DNA from: Streptomyces sp. VRA16 Mangrove soil
Lineage (GTDB): Bacteria; Actinomycetota; Actinomycetes; Streptomycetales; Streptomycetaceae
Assembly: GCF_017377775.1 (NCBI RefSeq)
Contig: NZ_JAFVLN010000001.1
Span: 496,001 to 560,000 of the forward strand
Direction of reading: 5' to 3'
Length of the DNA: 64,000 nucleotides
Shown: in pieces, positions 34,700 to 42,406 of the stretch
Numbering within the stretch: the first letter of the stretch is position 1
Layout of the letters: every line of letters starts with the position of its first letter
Position numbers and translations under genes: made by a program
The notes under the pieces: generated by a model
Database searches by the model: none
Told to the model about the DNA's origin: nothing
Seen by the model: only the letters and a program-made list of their open reading frames with translations

Positions 34700-35538
34700 T
34701 CGTCGACGTCCACTCCCATCTGTTCCGGCACAGCCACGACTTCACCGACCCGTTCGCCTCCGACTCCGCCCGCGCCCACGCGGGCGAGGTCGATCTCACG
34801 GTGAAGTGGGAGGAGTACGCGGCCAGTTCCCCCGCCGACACCCGCACGATCGTCGTCGGCGGCAAGGCCCGCCGCAGCGGCCTGTGGGTCGACGACAAGG
34901 CCGTGGCCGCGTACGTCGCCGAGCATCCGGACCGGCTCATCGGCTACCTCGCCCTCGACCCCACCCAGCCCGGCTGGCAGGACGAACTCCGCCACGGCCA
35001 CCAGGAACTGGGCCTGCGCGGCATCAAGCTGATGCCGATGTACGCGGGCTTCGACCCGGCCGCCGAGGAGTACGACGAGCTGTACACGTACGCCGAACGG
35101 CACGGCCTGCCCCTCCTCGTGCACACCGGCACCACCTTCGTGTCGGCGGCACCGCTGGAGTACGCGATGCCGCGCCACCTCGACGCCGTCGCCATCCGCC
35201 ACCCCGAACTGCGCATGGTGCTGGCCCACTTGGGCCATCCCTTCGAGGGCGAGTGCATCGCCGTCATCCGCAAGCACCCGCACGTGTACGCGGATGTCAG
35301 CGCCCTGCACTACCGGCCGTTCCAGCTCTGGCACAGCCTGCGCCTGGCCCAGGACTACGGCGTGCTCCACAAGCTGCTGTTCGGCAGCGACTACCCGTTC
35401 ACCACGGTCGACGACTCGGTGAAGGGGCTGCGCCAGATCGCCGCGATCCCCGGCATCCCCGGCCTCCCGCCGCTCGACGCGGACGCCGTGGAGGCCATCG
35501 TCGAACGGCCCTCGCTCGACCTGCTGGGGCTGTCGTGA
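34696..35538 (+). CDS. Amidohydrolase family protein (TIM-barrel, lactonase/decarboxylase-like)
   Basis: A 280-residue metal-dependent barrel of the amidohydrolase_2 group. The metal-binding HxH is at H6 and H8 (VDVHSHLF), with further ligands in LLVHTGTTF, VLAHLGHPF and the Asp of LLFGSDYPF near 235. Members hydrolyse sugar lactones or decarboxylate aromatic acids; beside an aldonate dehydratase a lactonase role is plausible. ATG 34696 overlaps the previous stop (ATGA) and its own stop overlaps the SDR start (GTGA). Confidence 0.87.
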   Translation: MIVDVHSHLFRHSHDFTDPFASDSARAHAGEVDLTVKWEEYAASSPADTRTIVVGGKARRSGLWVDDKAVAAYVAEHPDRLIGYLALDPTQPGWQDELRHGHQELGLRGIKLMPMYAGFDPAAEEYDELYTYAERHGLPLLVHTGTTFVSAAPLEYAMPRHLDAVAIRHPELRMVLAHLGHPFEGECIAVIRKHPHVYADVSALHYRPFQLWHSLRLAQDYGVLHKLLFGSDYPFTTVDDSVKGLRQIAAIPGIPGLPPLDADAVEAIVERPSLDLLGLS

Positions 35539-36383
35539 GCGCCGGGGCACGGGGCGTCGACCGCTTCGACCTGACGGGCCGCACCGCGCTGGTGACCGGC
35601 GCGGCCCGCGGCCTCGGCCGCGCCTTCGCCGTCGGCCTCGCGGAGGCGGGCGCGGACCTCGTCCTCGTCGACCTCCCGGACGCCGAGGGCATCGCGCGGA
35701 CGGCCAAGGAGGTCGAACAGCTCGGCCGACGCGTCCGGATCTACGGCCAGGACCTCTCCCGCACCGAGGAACTGGCCGCCTTCGCCGACACCGTCCGCGC
35801 CGACTGCGGGCCCCTGCACATCCTCGTCAACAACGCGGGCACGGCCGCGCTGGAGCGCGTGGGCGAGATCACCCCGGCGAGCTGGGCGGCGGTGATGCGG
35901 GTCAACGTCGACGCGGTCTTCTTCCTGACCCAGCGCGTCACCGAGCACATGGTCCACGACGGCGTGCCCGGCCGCGTCATCACCATCACCTCGAAGAACG
36001 CCCTGGTCGCCGAGGCCGGCCTGGCGCACTACAACGCCTCCAAGGCGGCGGCGCAGCTGCTCACGGAGACATACGCCGTGGAGCTCGCCCCGCACGGCAT
36101 CACCGCGAACACCCTGGCGCCCGGCATGGTCGAGACCCCCATCGACGGGGAGTTCCCCTTCGACCGCGAGGCGTTCGAGGCGGCCTACCGCGAGCGCATC
36201 CCGCTCGGCCACTACGCCCAGCCGGACGACTGCGTCGGCGCGCTCCTCCTGCTCGCGTCCGACGCGGGCGCCTACCTCACGGGGGCCCGGATCGTCGTCG
36301 ACGGCGGGGTCCTCGCCGACCAGATGCCGCGCATGCGGTTCATGCCGCCGTACCGCAACTCGCTGACCTCTCACGACAGTTGA
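35535..36383 (+). CDS. Short-chain dehydrogenase/reductase (SDR)
   Basis: A 282-residue classical SDR with TGAARGLGRAF cofactor motif near 22-32, NNAG near 103, and the catalytic Ser and Tyr/Lys in TSKNALVAEAG and HYNASKAA near 160-180. The C-terminal strand LTGARIVVDGGVLA is typical of the family. GTG 35535 is coupled to the previous gene by 4-nt overlap. It probably oxidises a sugar or sugar acid at one step of the same pathway, supplying the lactone or keto acid used by its neighbours. Confidence 0.9.
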   Translation: MSAGARGVDRFDLTGRTALVTGAARGLGRAFAVGLAEAGADLVLVDLPDAEGIARTAKEVEQLGRRVRIYGQDLSRTEELAAFADTVRADCGPLHILVNNAGTAALERVGEITPASWAAVMRVNVDAVFFLTQRVTEHMVHDGVPGRVITITSKNALVAEAGLAHYNASKAAAQLLTETYAVELAPHGITANTLAPGMVETPIDGEFPFDREAFEAAYRERIPLGHYAQPDDCVGALLLLASDAGAYLTGARIVVDGGVLADQMPRMRFMPPYRNSLTSHDS

Positions 36384-36397
36384 GGAGTGACGTCCTG

Positions 36398-38509
36398 ATG
36401 GACGAGTCACGCAGACGGGCCCTGCTGCTCTCCGGCCTGGCGGGCGCGGGCGTTCTCGCGGCCACCGGCACGGCCGGCGCGGCGGCGCCCTCGGAGGACG
36501 TCGTGCACGTCGACACCGTCGAGGTGTTGCGTGTGTCGAGGGCGGCCCGGGACGGGGCCGTCGTGATCGTCGCGGGCTACCGTGCGCCCGGTGACGGCGG
36601 CGGTATGACGGTGCGCTGGGACGCCGCCTCCGAGGCCGCCCACAACGGCGGCACCGTCATCGCCCCCGCCAAGAACCCGCCCAAGGGCCGCTGGCTCCAA
36701 CTGCACACCGGCGTCGTCGACTTCCGTACCTTCGGGCACTTCGACGCGAAGGACCCGGCCGACGCCGCGCTGGACGCCATGGTCCAGGACCCGGCCGTGC
36801 ACCGCGTCGAGGCCCACACCGACCTGCTCTTCACCCGACGCCACCTGTGGCACCGCTCCCACATCGAACTCGACTTCCACGGCCACCGCATGCTCACCAC
36901 CGGCATCGAGGCCAACACCCACGACAACCCCTTCGGCGCCGTCCTCGCCTTCCGCGGCACCCCCACCGACACCACGGTCGTCCACAAGCTGGCCTCCGAA
37001 GTCATCGAACTGACCGACACCTTCCCCGTCCCGGACGCGGACGCCTTCGAGGTCGGCCAGTGGTGGGCCGTGCAGATCGAACCGGTGGCGGGCGGCGGCC
37101 GCGACGAGCGCGAGCTGCAGAAACTCGTCGAGGTCACCGAGATCGTGGACGGCACCCACATCCGTGTCGGCTACCTCAACGGCTGGCCCCTCGCCCAGGG
37201 CCGCACCCTCACCTGGACCCGCGTCGCACCGGTCCGGTCGACCCACGTCCGCAACCTCGTCTTCGAGGGCGCGGGCGACGACGAGTACACCGGCTCGCAC
37301 CCCGTCTCGTACGAGTACGCGGTGGACTGCGACGTCTCCGGCATCCACGCCACCGGCAGCTTCTGGCCGGTCATCATGCGGCGCTGGTGCACCCGGTTCC
37401 GCACCGAGCAGTGCTCCCTCAAGAACCCGCCGACCGTCGAGTACGGCGGCGCCGGCTATCTCACCCAGCAGATCTACTGCCTCTACGGGCACATCACGGA
37501 CTGCACCACCAGCAACGTCCGCCACCTCAACGACCTGACGGCGTCCGCCTATTGCACGGTCGTCAACTGCCACGGCGACGGGGACGACGCCGGCGGCAAC
37601 CCCTTCACCACCCACGGCCAGTACGAGCACGACCTGCTCTTCGACGGCAACTCCGGCCTGATGGACATCGCCAACTCCGGCGCCCAATGGGGCATCTCGG
37701 CCAAGCGCATCACCGTGCGACGGCACACCTGCTCATGGTTCACCGCCAACACGAAGATCACCGATCTGACCCTGGAGGACGTCACCGTCATCGCCCGCCC
37801 CACGTTCGACCGGGCCGGCACGCTCACCGTCAACGCCGACGGGGCGCAGCTGCGCGGCTGCACCGCGAAGACGTTCGCCGTCGCCCAGCGCTCGGCGCGC
37901 TCCACTCGGCCCACGGTGATCAGCGACTGCTCGTTCGCGCCGCCCGCGGGCACCGTCCTCGTCCAGACCCCGGTCACCGCGCCCGTCCACTTCGTGCGCT
38001 GCACGTTCAAGGGGACCGACGGGCTCGTGCTGCGCGGGCCGGGCCCCGTCCACTTCACGGACTGCACCGTCGAGGGTGCTCCGGACGCCGCGCCGCTGTC
38101 GGTCGGCGCGGCCCGACTGGTCGTCGACGGCGGTACGTTCACGGACACCGGTCTCGAACTCAGCGCGGTCCGCGACCAGTTCGTCCACGTCACGGGCGCG
38201 GCGGTCCTCAGCGGCAGCAACAGGAACAAGGCCCTGCTGAGCCGCGCCGCCGGGCCCGGCACCGTCACCTGGCAGCTCACCGGCGCGACCAGCACCACGG
38301 ACGACCCGGCCACCGCCCACCTGCGCATCGCCGACGGCACCAACCACTACGCCGCCACCGGCTGCCGCTTCACCGGCGGCCGCCTCCACCTCGAACCCGG
38401 CGCCTGCGCCGACGTCCTGCACACCTCCTGCGTCGAACAGGGCACGACCCGCAGCGCCCTGCCGCCCCAGGGCGACCGCGTCCGCGCCGACGGAAACCTC
38501 CTCCTGTGA
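36398..38509 (+). CDS. Secreted right-handed beta-helix protein (pectate-lyase-3-like), paralogue B
   Basis: A 703-residue exported protein, paralogue of the gene at 28647-30797. The leader MDESRRRALLLSGLAGAG is Tat-like but different from that of A. Residues about 35-193 are almost identical to A, after which the proteins share the same fold with clear divergence (for example ASEVIELTDTFPVPDADA here against an unrelated segment in A). Cys-rich strands such as YCLYGHITDCTTSN recur along the solenoid. GAGGAG lies 10 nt upstream of ATG 36398. Two copies in opposite arms suggest cleavage of related linkages of one polymer. Confidence 0.82.
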   Translation: MDESRRRALLLSGLAGAGVLAATGTAGAAAPSEDVVHVDTVEVLRVSRAARDGAVVIVAGYRAPGDGGGMTVRWDAASEAAHNGGTVIAPAKNPPKGRWLQLHTGVVDFRTFGHFDAKDPADAALDAMVQDPAVHRVEAHTDLLFTRRHLWHRSHIELDFHGHRMLTTGIEANTHDNPFGAVLAFRGTPTDTTVVHKLASEVIELTDTFPVPDADAFEVGQWWAVQIEPVAGGGRDERELQKLVEVTEIVDGTHIRVGYLNGWPLAQGRTLTWTRVAPVRSTHVRNLVFEGAGDDEYTGSHPVSYEYAVDCDVSGIHATGSFWPVIMRRWCTRFRTEQCSLKNPPTVEYGGAGYLTQQIYCLYGHITDCTTSNVRHLNDLTASAYCTVVNCHGDGDDAGGNPFTTHGQYEHDLLFDGNSGLMDIANSGAQWGISAKRITVRRHTCSWFTANTKITDLTLEDVTVIARPTFDRAGTLTVNADGAQLRGCTAKTFAVAQRSARSTRPTVISDCSFAPPAGTVLVQTPVTAPVHFVRCTFKGTDGLVLRGPGPVHFTDCTVEGAPDAAPLSVGAARLVVDGGTFTDTGLELSAVRDQFVHVTGAAVLSGSNRNKALLSRAAGPGTVTWQLTGATSTTDDPATAHLRIADGTNHYAATGCRFTGGRLHLEPGACADVLHTSCVEQGTTRSALPPQGDRVRADGNLLL
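36500..36976 (+). repeat. 477-bp inverted repeat, copy B (inside beta-helix gene)
   Basis: Partner of 30184-30660 (reverse orientation), five mismatches by my count. The copies lie in the same reading frame of the two paralogues and enclose a 5.8-kb segment that holds the IclR gene and the plus-strand operon. Confidence 0.9.
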
Positions 38510-39432
38510 TCCGTACCGCCACCCCCGCCGACGAGCCGGCCCTGCACGCCCTGTGGGCCGACTGCTTCGACGACGCCCCGCACCTGCCGGCCCTGCACGC
38601 CCTCGACGACGGCCACCACCACCGCACCTTCGTCGCGGCCCGCCACGACGGCACCCTCGACGCCGTCGTCGTCTACGTCCCGCGCACGGTGCGCGACGCC
38701 CACGGCATCCCGCACCGGGTCGGCGGCATCGGCAGCGTCGCCACCCGCCCCGAGGCGCGCGGCAGGGGGCTGGTGCGCGGCCTCCTCGCGGCGGCCACGG
38801 CGACCATGCTCACGGAGGGCTGCGCCTGGTCGCTGCTCTTCACCGACACCCCGCGCGTGTACGGGAGTTCGGGCTGGCGCACCTTCCCGCGCCCGTACGC
38901 GGAAGGACCCCTGGCCGAAGCTCAGGACGCCCCCACCCGCGTACGGGCGGCACTCCCGGACGACATCGACGCCGTGGTCCGGCTCCAGGCCGAGGCCAAC
39001 GCGCGACGCCCCCTCAGCTGTGTGCGCTCGGCCGACGACTGGCGGGGGCGGGTGCCGTCCTGGTACGGCCCCGACACGCTCTCGCTGGTGACCGAGGATC
39101 CGGAGGGCGCGATGCGGGGCTGGCTCGTGGCTCGGACCGGGGGAGGGGCGGCGGACGTCCTGGAAGCGGCCGTCGCCGACGAGGGCGCTCTGGGCGAGCT
39201 GTACGCGGGGCTCGCCGTCCGGGCCCGCGCGGCCGGGGCGTCCCGGGCCCGCACCCGGCTGCCCGTCACCCCCGTCGCGGAACGGGCCCTGCCCCGCCTC
39301 GTGCGCTCCGGTGCCGTCACGCACGGCACCGACACGACCGGCATGTACCGGCCGCTGCTCGCCCCGGCCCGCAGCGTGGAACGGACCCTGGGGGCGGCCG
39401 GCGCCGCCTACTGGTACGGCGACTCCTTCTGA
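38506..39432 (+). CDS. Tandem GNAT acetyltransferase (Eis-like arrangement)
   Basis: A 308-residue protein with an N-terminal GNAT domain whose acetyl-CoA-binding motif is VATRPEARGRGLVRGLLAAA near 76-95, and a degenerate second GNAT-like half from about 140. Eis-type enzymes use this tandem arrangement to acetylate amines. GTG 38506 overlaps the beta-helix stop by 4 nt, so it belongs to the plus-strand operon even though an acetyltransferase is unexpected among sugar-acid genes; an amino sugar substrate would reconcile it with the aminotransferase. Role otherwise unknown. Confidence 0.82.
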   Translation: MIRTATPADEPALHALWADCFDDAPHLPALHALDDGHHHRTFVAARHDGTLDAVVVYVPRTVRDAHGIPHRVGGIGSVATRPEARGRGLVRGLLAAATATMLTEGCAWSLLFTDTPRVYGSSGWRTFPRPYAEGPLAEAQDAPTRVRAALPDDIDAVVRLQAEANARRPLSCVRSADDWRGRVPSWYGPDTLSLVTEDPEGAMRGWLVARTGGGAADVLEAAVADEGALGELYAGLAVRARAAGASRARTRLPVTPVAERALPRLVRSGAVTHGTDTTGMYRPLLAPARSVERTLGAAGAAYWYGDSF

Positions 39433-40093
39433 TCACGCGCCGGTCCGCACGGCCGCAGGCACGGCCCGGCTCGCCGCCGGCGCCGCGGATGCCGCGGGTG
39501 CCGCGTGGGCCAACGTTCTGGCCGCCGGCTGCCACTGGGCGCACGCGGATCGTCGGCGACGGCGTGCGGCAGCGTGGTGCGGAGTCGGCCGAGCTCGAAC
39601 TGGACGTCACGGCGCGCCAGTTGAGGCGACTCGGACTGCGCCGTGGCTGCCGTGGTGCGGGCGCGCAGAGCGTCCACCGCCTCGGTGGCGCGGCGCATCG
39701 GCGCCGCAGCGTGCGACGTGCGGCGCGGCGGCCGGTCGACCACAGGACGAGCAGCACGCCGACCACGCCGACGGCGGTCCGCACGAGCCGGTCGGCCAGG
39801 AGGGAGGGGGTCGGCAGGGCGGGATCCGAGACGGTGTACCCGTCCCTGGGCTCTCCGCGGTCGGCACCTGAGCGGTCTCCGTGTTCGGCGGCGGACGTCC
39901 CGGCTGCGGCGCCGACATCGGCCCGGCGACGGTCTTCGGCCGCCAGGTGGGCCGTGACATCGCCGCCCACGCCGCGGAGCGCTCCGCGAAGGGAAAGCCG
40001 CAGGCGCGCGGGAACCGGGCGCGCGCCCCCGTCGTCTCCCGAGCAACAGGCGGCGCACCCGCACCGGCCGCCCCGCACGGTGATCGGAGCTAC
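39433..40093. other. Gene-poor stretch with decayed coding signal
   Basis: A 661-nt stretch without an intact recognisable gene. The minus strand carries a coding-like signal broken between two frames (see 39545-39845). The remainder has no motif, repeat or clear hairpin that I can support. The GNAT operon presumably terminates here. Confidence 0.4.
39545..39845 (-). pseudogene. Possible frameshifted remnant of a single-span membrane protein
   Basis: On the minus strand, codons with strong GC third-position bias first encode a hydrophobic helix (RTAVGVVGVLLVLWSTGRR, about 39730-39800) and then, in another frame, a soluble helix-rich segment (TEAVDALRARTTAATAQSES, about 39620-39680). Joining the two requires a frameshift near 39715-39740. 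No start codon with a good ribosome site is evident and no family is recognised. It could be a broken gene or chance high-GC coding-like sequence. Confidence 0.3.
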
Positions 40094-40558
40094 GTGTTCG
40101 TCCTGCTGATGTACGGCGCCTTCCTCGCGGTTCCGGTGTGGGCCGTCGCCGTCCTCGTCAAGCTCGCTTCCGTCGTGCTGCCGGGTCGCCGCCCCGACTG
40201 GGGCAGGAACCTGCTGCTGTGGAGCGCGGCGATGGCGGCGGCAGCGACGGTGATCGTCTATGTGATCGGGCTCGGCGCGGTGCAGCTGGCCGCGAGCGAG
40301 GCCGAGTCCGGGGCCGGTTCGGCGCCCGCCGAGCCCTGCCGGGTCCTCGCCCCCGACGTGCTCGACCGGCTCGCCACGTACCGGCCGTCCTACCTGCCCC
40401 TGGGCTTCGACTGCGTCCTCGACGACGGCACCGTCGCGGCGGGCGGCGGTGGCTACGGCTGGTTCAACGGCATCGCCGCCGCGTGCGCCGCCGCCGGGGC
40501 GGGCCTGGCCGTCGGTGTCGGCTTCCTCGACGAGCGCCGGGCGCGGGCTCGCGCGTGA
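40094..40558 (+). CDS. Small membrane protein of unknown function
   Basis: A 154-residue protein with hydrophobic segments at about 1-27 (VFVLLMYGAFLAVPV...), 37-60 and 122-142, separated by an acidic/Cys-containing loop with CRVLAPDVL and GFDCVLDD; the two Cys could form a disulfide on the outer face. GTG 40094 is chosen because GGAG lies just upstream and because the preceding in-frame residues are not protein-like. No family is recognised. Convergent with cynS, 16 nt between stops, with a short hairpin at 40564-40578 over the boundary. Confidence 0.55.
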   Translation: MFVLLMYGAFLAVPVWAVAVLVKLASVVLPGRRPDWGRNLLLWSAAMAAAATVIVYVIGLGAVQLAASEAESGAGSAPAEPCRVLAPDVLDRLATYRPSYLPLGFDCVLDDGTVAAGGGGYGWFNGIAAACAAAGAGLAVGVGFLDERRARARA

Positions 40559-40574
40559 GCGGTGTGACGACCCG

Positions 40575-41021
40575 TCACCAGGTGCGGTACGGGAGGAACT
40601 TCCCGTCCAGGGTGACCACGACCCGGTCACCCTTCGGATCGGGCTTCTTCTGGATGTCCATGGAGAAGTCGATCGCCGACATGATTCCGGAGCCGAACTT
40701 CTCCTCGATGACCGCCTTCATCGTCGTGCCGTAGACCTGCACGATCTCGTAGAGGCGGTAGATCAGCGGGTCCGTCGGTACCGCCTGGCCGAGGCTGCCG
40801 CGCGAGGCGTCCCGGGTCAGCGCGGCGACGGTCTCCTCGTCGAGGCCGAGGAGCTTGCCCGCGGCCGCGGCCTGGTCGCGGGTCATGGTGTTCTGGCCGA
40901 GCAGCGCGGAGGCGACCCAGACCTCGTGGGCGCCGACCGCGGCGGCGATCTCCTCGAACGAGAGCCCGGCGGACTCCTTCGCGGCCAGGATCCGGTGGGT
41001 GGCTTCACTGCGGTCGATCAC
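40575..41021 (-). CDS. cynS: Cyanate hydratase (cyanase)
   Basis: A 148-residue cyanase that turns cyanate and bicarbonate into ammonia and carbon dioxide. The catalytic triad known from the E. coli enzyme is conserved with exact spacing: R89 and E92 in YRLYEIVQVYG and S115 in GIMSAIDF. The N-terminal half is the lambda-repressor-like domain (FEEIAAAVGAHEVWVASAL). GTG 41021 is preferred because AGGAG lies 9-10 nt upstream; a TTG at 41030 is too close to it. No carbonic anhydrase (cynT) or transporter (cynX) gene accompanies it. Separated from mrpG by 121 nt on the same strand. Confidence 0.95.
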   Translation of the reverse strand: MIDRSEATHRILAAKESAGLSFEEIAAAVGAHEVWVASALLGQNTMTRDQAAAAGKLLGLDEETVAALTRDASRGSLGQAVPTDPLIYRLYEIVQVYGTTMKAVIEEKFGSGIMSAIDFSMDIQKKPDPKGDRVVVTLDGKFLPYRTW

Positions 41022-41142
41022 GAGCGTCAACTCCTGTGCGGGCGCGGGAAGAGAGGGCGGGGAAACGGTCGGCTTCGGGCCGGAGCGGTATACCGCTCCG
41101 GGCAGGGTCCTCCGGGTTCGTTTCGCTCGTGTGCGGCCGGGG

Positions 41143-41529
41143 TTACGTGCGGGTGACCGGGCTCGACGGCGGCATGCCCTCGCCCTTGCGGAGTTCGGCG
41201 CCCAACTCGTCGTAGAGCAGGGCGCAGTCGCCGGTCTGGCCCGTGCGGTACGCGGCCCGCGCCACCAGATGGGCGGCCACGGCGCTGGTCAGCAGCTGGA
41301 AGAAGGCGACCAGGGCGAGCGTGCCGAGGTCGACGCCGTCGCGCAGCCGCAGGGCGACCCCGCTCAGGAGCAGCAGCATGCCGAACGTCTGCGGATTGGT
41401 CGCGGTCGCGCTGCGCGTCAGCACGTCGGGCAGCCGCAGCATGCCGATGACACCGGCCAGACAGACCGCCGCGCCGATGAACAGCAGGATCGAACCGGCG
41501 AGATCGGCCACGTGCTGCCAGGTGTTCAC
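41143..41529 (-). CDS. mrpG: Mrp cation/proton antiporter subunit G
   Basis: A 128-residue membrane subunit with three helices at about 11-30, 47-62 and 67-90 and the family motif IGMLRLPDVLTRSATATNPQ near 28-47. The charged C-terminal tail (about 105-128) is longer than in many homologues. Last gene of the six-gene antiporter operon; GTG 41529 overlaps the mrpF stop by 4 nt. Confidence 0.92.
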   Translation of the reverse strand: MNTWQHVADLAGSILLFIGAAVCLAGVIGMLRLPDVLTRSATATNPQTFGMLLLLSGVALRLRDGVDLGTLALVAFFQLLTSAVAAHLVARAAYRTGQTGDCALLYDELGAELRKGEGMPPSSPVTRT

Positions 41530-41828
41530 GAGCGCTCCTCGGCCGAAGGGGTCCCGGCGCGGTCGCGCGCCGCGATGAACCGGGCGATGCCGACCGAACT
41601 CGTGAACCCGAGGAAGGCGAGCACCAGCATGATCGACAGGTAGTAGCGGGTCCGGGTGATCGCCGCGTCCACGCCGATCCCCGCGATGATCAGCACCGCC
41701 GCCACGTCGACGGCGACGGCCCGGTCCAGCATCGACGGCCCGCGCCAGATGCGGATGAGCAGCAGGACGCCCGCGATGACGATCAGCGTCAGGGCGGCGT
41801 CCAGCAGGATGTCGTCGGCCAGGGTCAT
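41526..41828 (-). CDS. mrpF: Mrp cation/proton antiporter subunit F
   Basis: A 100-residue protein with three helices and the family motif RIWRGPSMLDRAVAVDV near 26-42 containing the conserved Pro/Asp/Arg residues. It forms part of the hetero-oligomeric Mrp complex that exchanges Na+ (or K+) for protons. Both ends overlap the neighbouring genes by 4 nt. Confidence 0.93.
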   Translation of the reverse strand: MTLADDILLDAALTLIVIAGVLLLIRIWRGPSMLDRAVAVDVAAVLIIAGIGVDAAITRTRYYLSIMLVLAFLGFTSSVGIARFIAARDRAGTPSAEERS

Positions 41829-42406
41829 GCGCCGGTCTCCTTTCCGGTGGGGGAGGGGGGCGCGGGCTCCGCCGCGACCCGTGCGATCTCCTCGCGCGTG
41901 CCGAACGCCCGCACCACGAGCGCCTCAAGGCGCCAGACGTCACGGCGGGCCCGGGGCGCTGTCGCCGGGTCGTCGGCGTCCGTCACATGCAGATACAGGG
42001 TGGCCGTCGCCGCGTTCACCTCGACCAGGGCGCCGCCCGGCACGCTGGAGACGGCGACGGCCGTCGCGGCGATCATCAGGTCCGAGCGGCAGCGCAGCGG
42101 CACCCGCACCACCGCCGCGGGACGGTGCCGACCCGACAGGGCGTGCCGGGTCACGACCACGCTGGAGGCCACCATGTCGTACAGCAGATAACCGGCGAGC
42201 CGCAGGATGCCGCGCGCCCGCAGCCGCAGGTCGAGATCGACGGCAGGGAGCGGGAACGCCAGGCACAGCAGCACCGCGACGACGACGCCGCTGATCAGAT
42301 TGCCCCAGGTCAGGCCCGACCACAGCAGCATCCAGATGACGGTCAGCCAGGCGATCAGCGGCAGGTCGATACGGCGTCTGCGCGCCGCGAGGTTGGGCGA
42401 GTTCAC
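41825..42406 (-). CDS. mrpE: Mrp cation/proton antiporter subunit E
   Basis: A 193-residue subunit. After a basic N-terminus two or three helices lie at about 14-55 and 65-85, then a cytoplasmic domain with LMIAATAVAVSSVPGGALVEV, the family's conserved core near 112-132. The C-terminal 40 residues (from DADDPATAP) extend beyond many homologues. GTG 42406 is coupled to mrpD by 4-nt overlap. Confidence 0.92.
   Translation of the reverse strand: MNSPNLAARRRRIDLPLIAWLTVIWMLLWSGLTWGNLISGVVVAVLLCLAFPLPAVDLDLRLRARGILRLAGYLLYDMVASSVVVTRHALSGRHRPAAVVRVPLRCRSDLMIAATAVAVSSVPGGALVEVNAATATLYLHVTDADDPATAPRARRDVWRLEALVVRAFGTREEIARVAAEPAPPSPTGKETGA

Noticed and set aside
40564..40578. Hairpin between the small membrane protein and cynS as a strong terminator
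   Set aside because: The stem is only 6 bp with a 3-nt loop and overlaps the cynS stop codon, so it was mentioned but not listed as a terminator.
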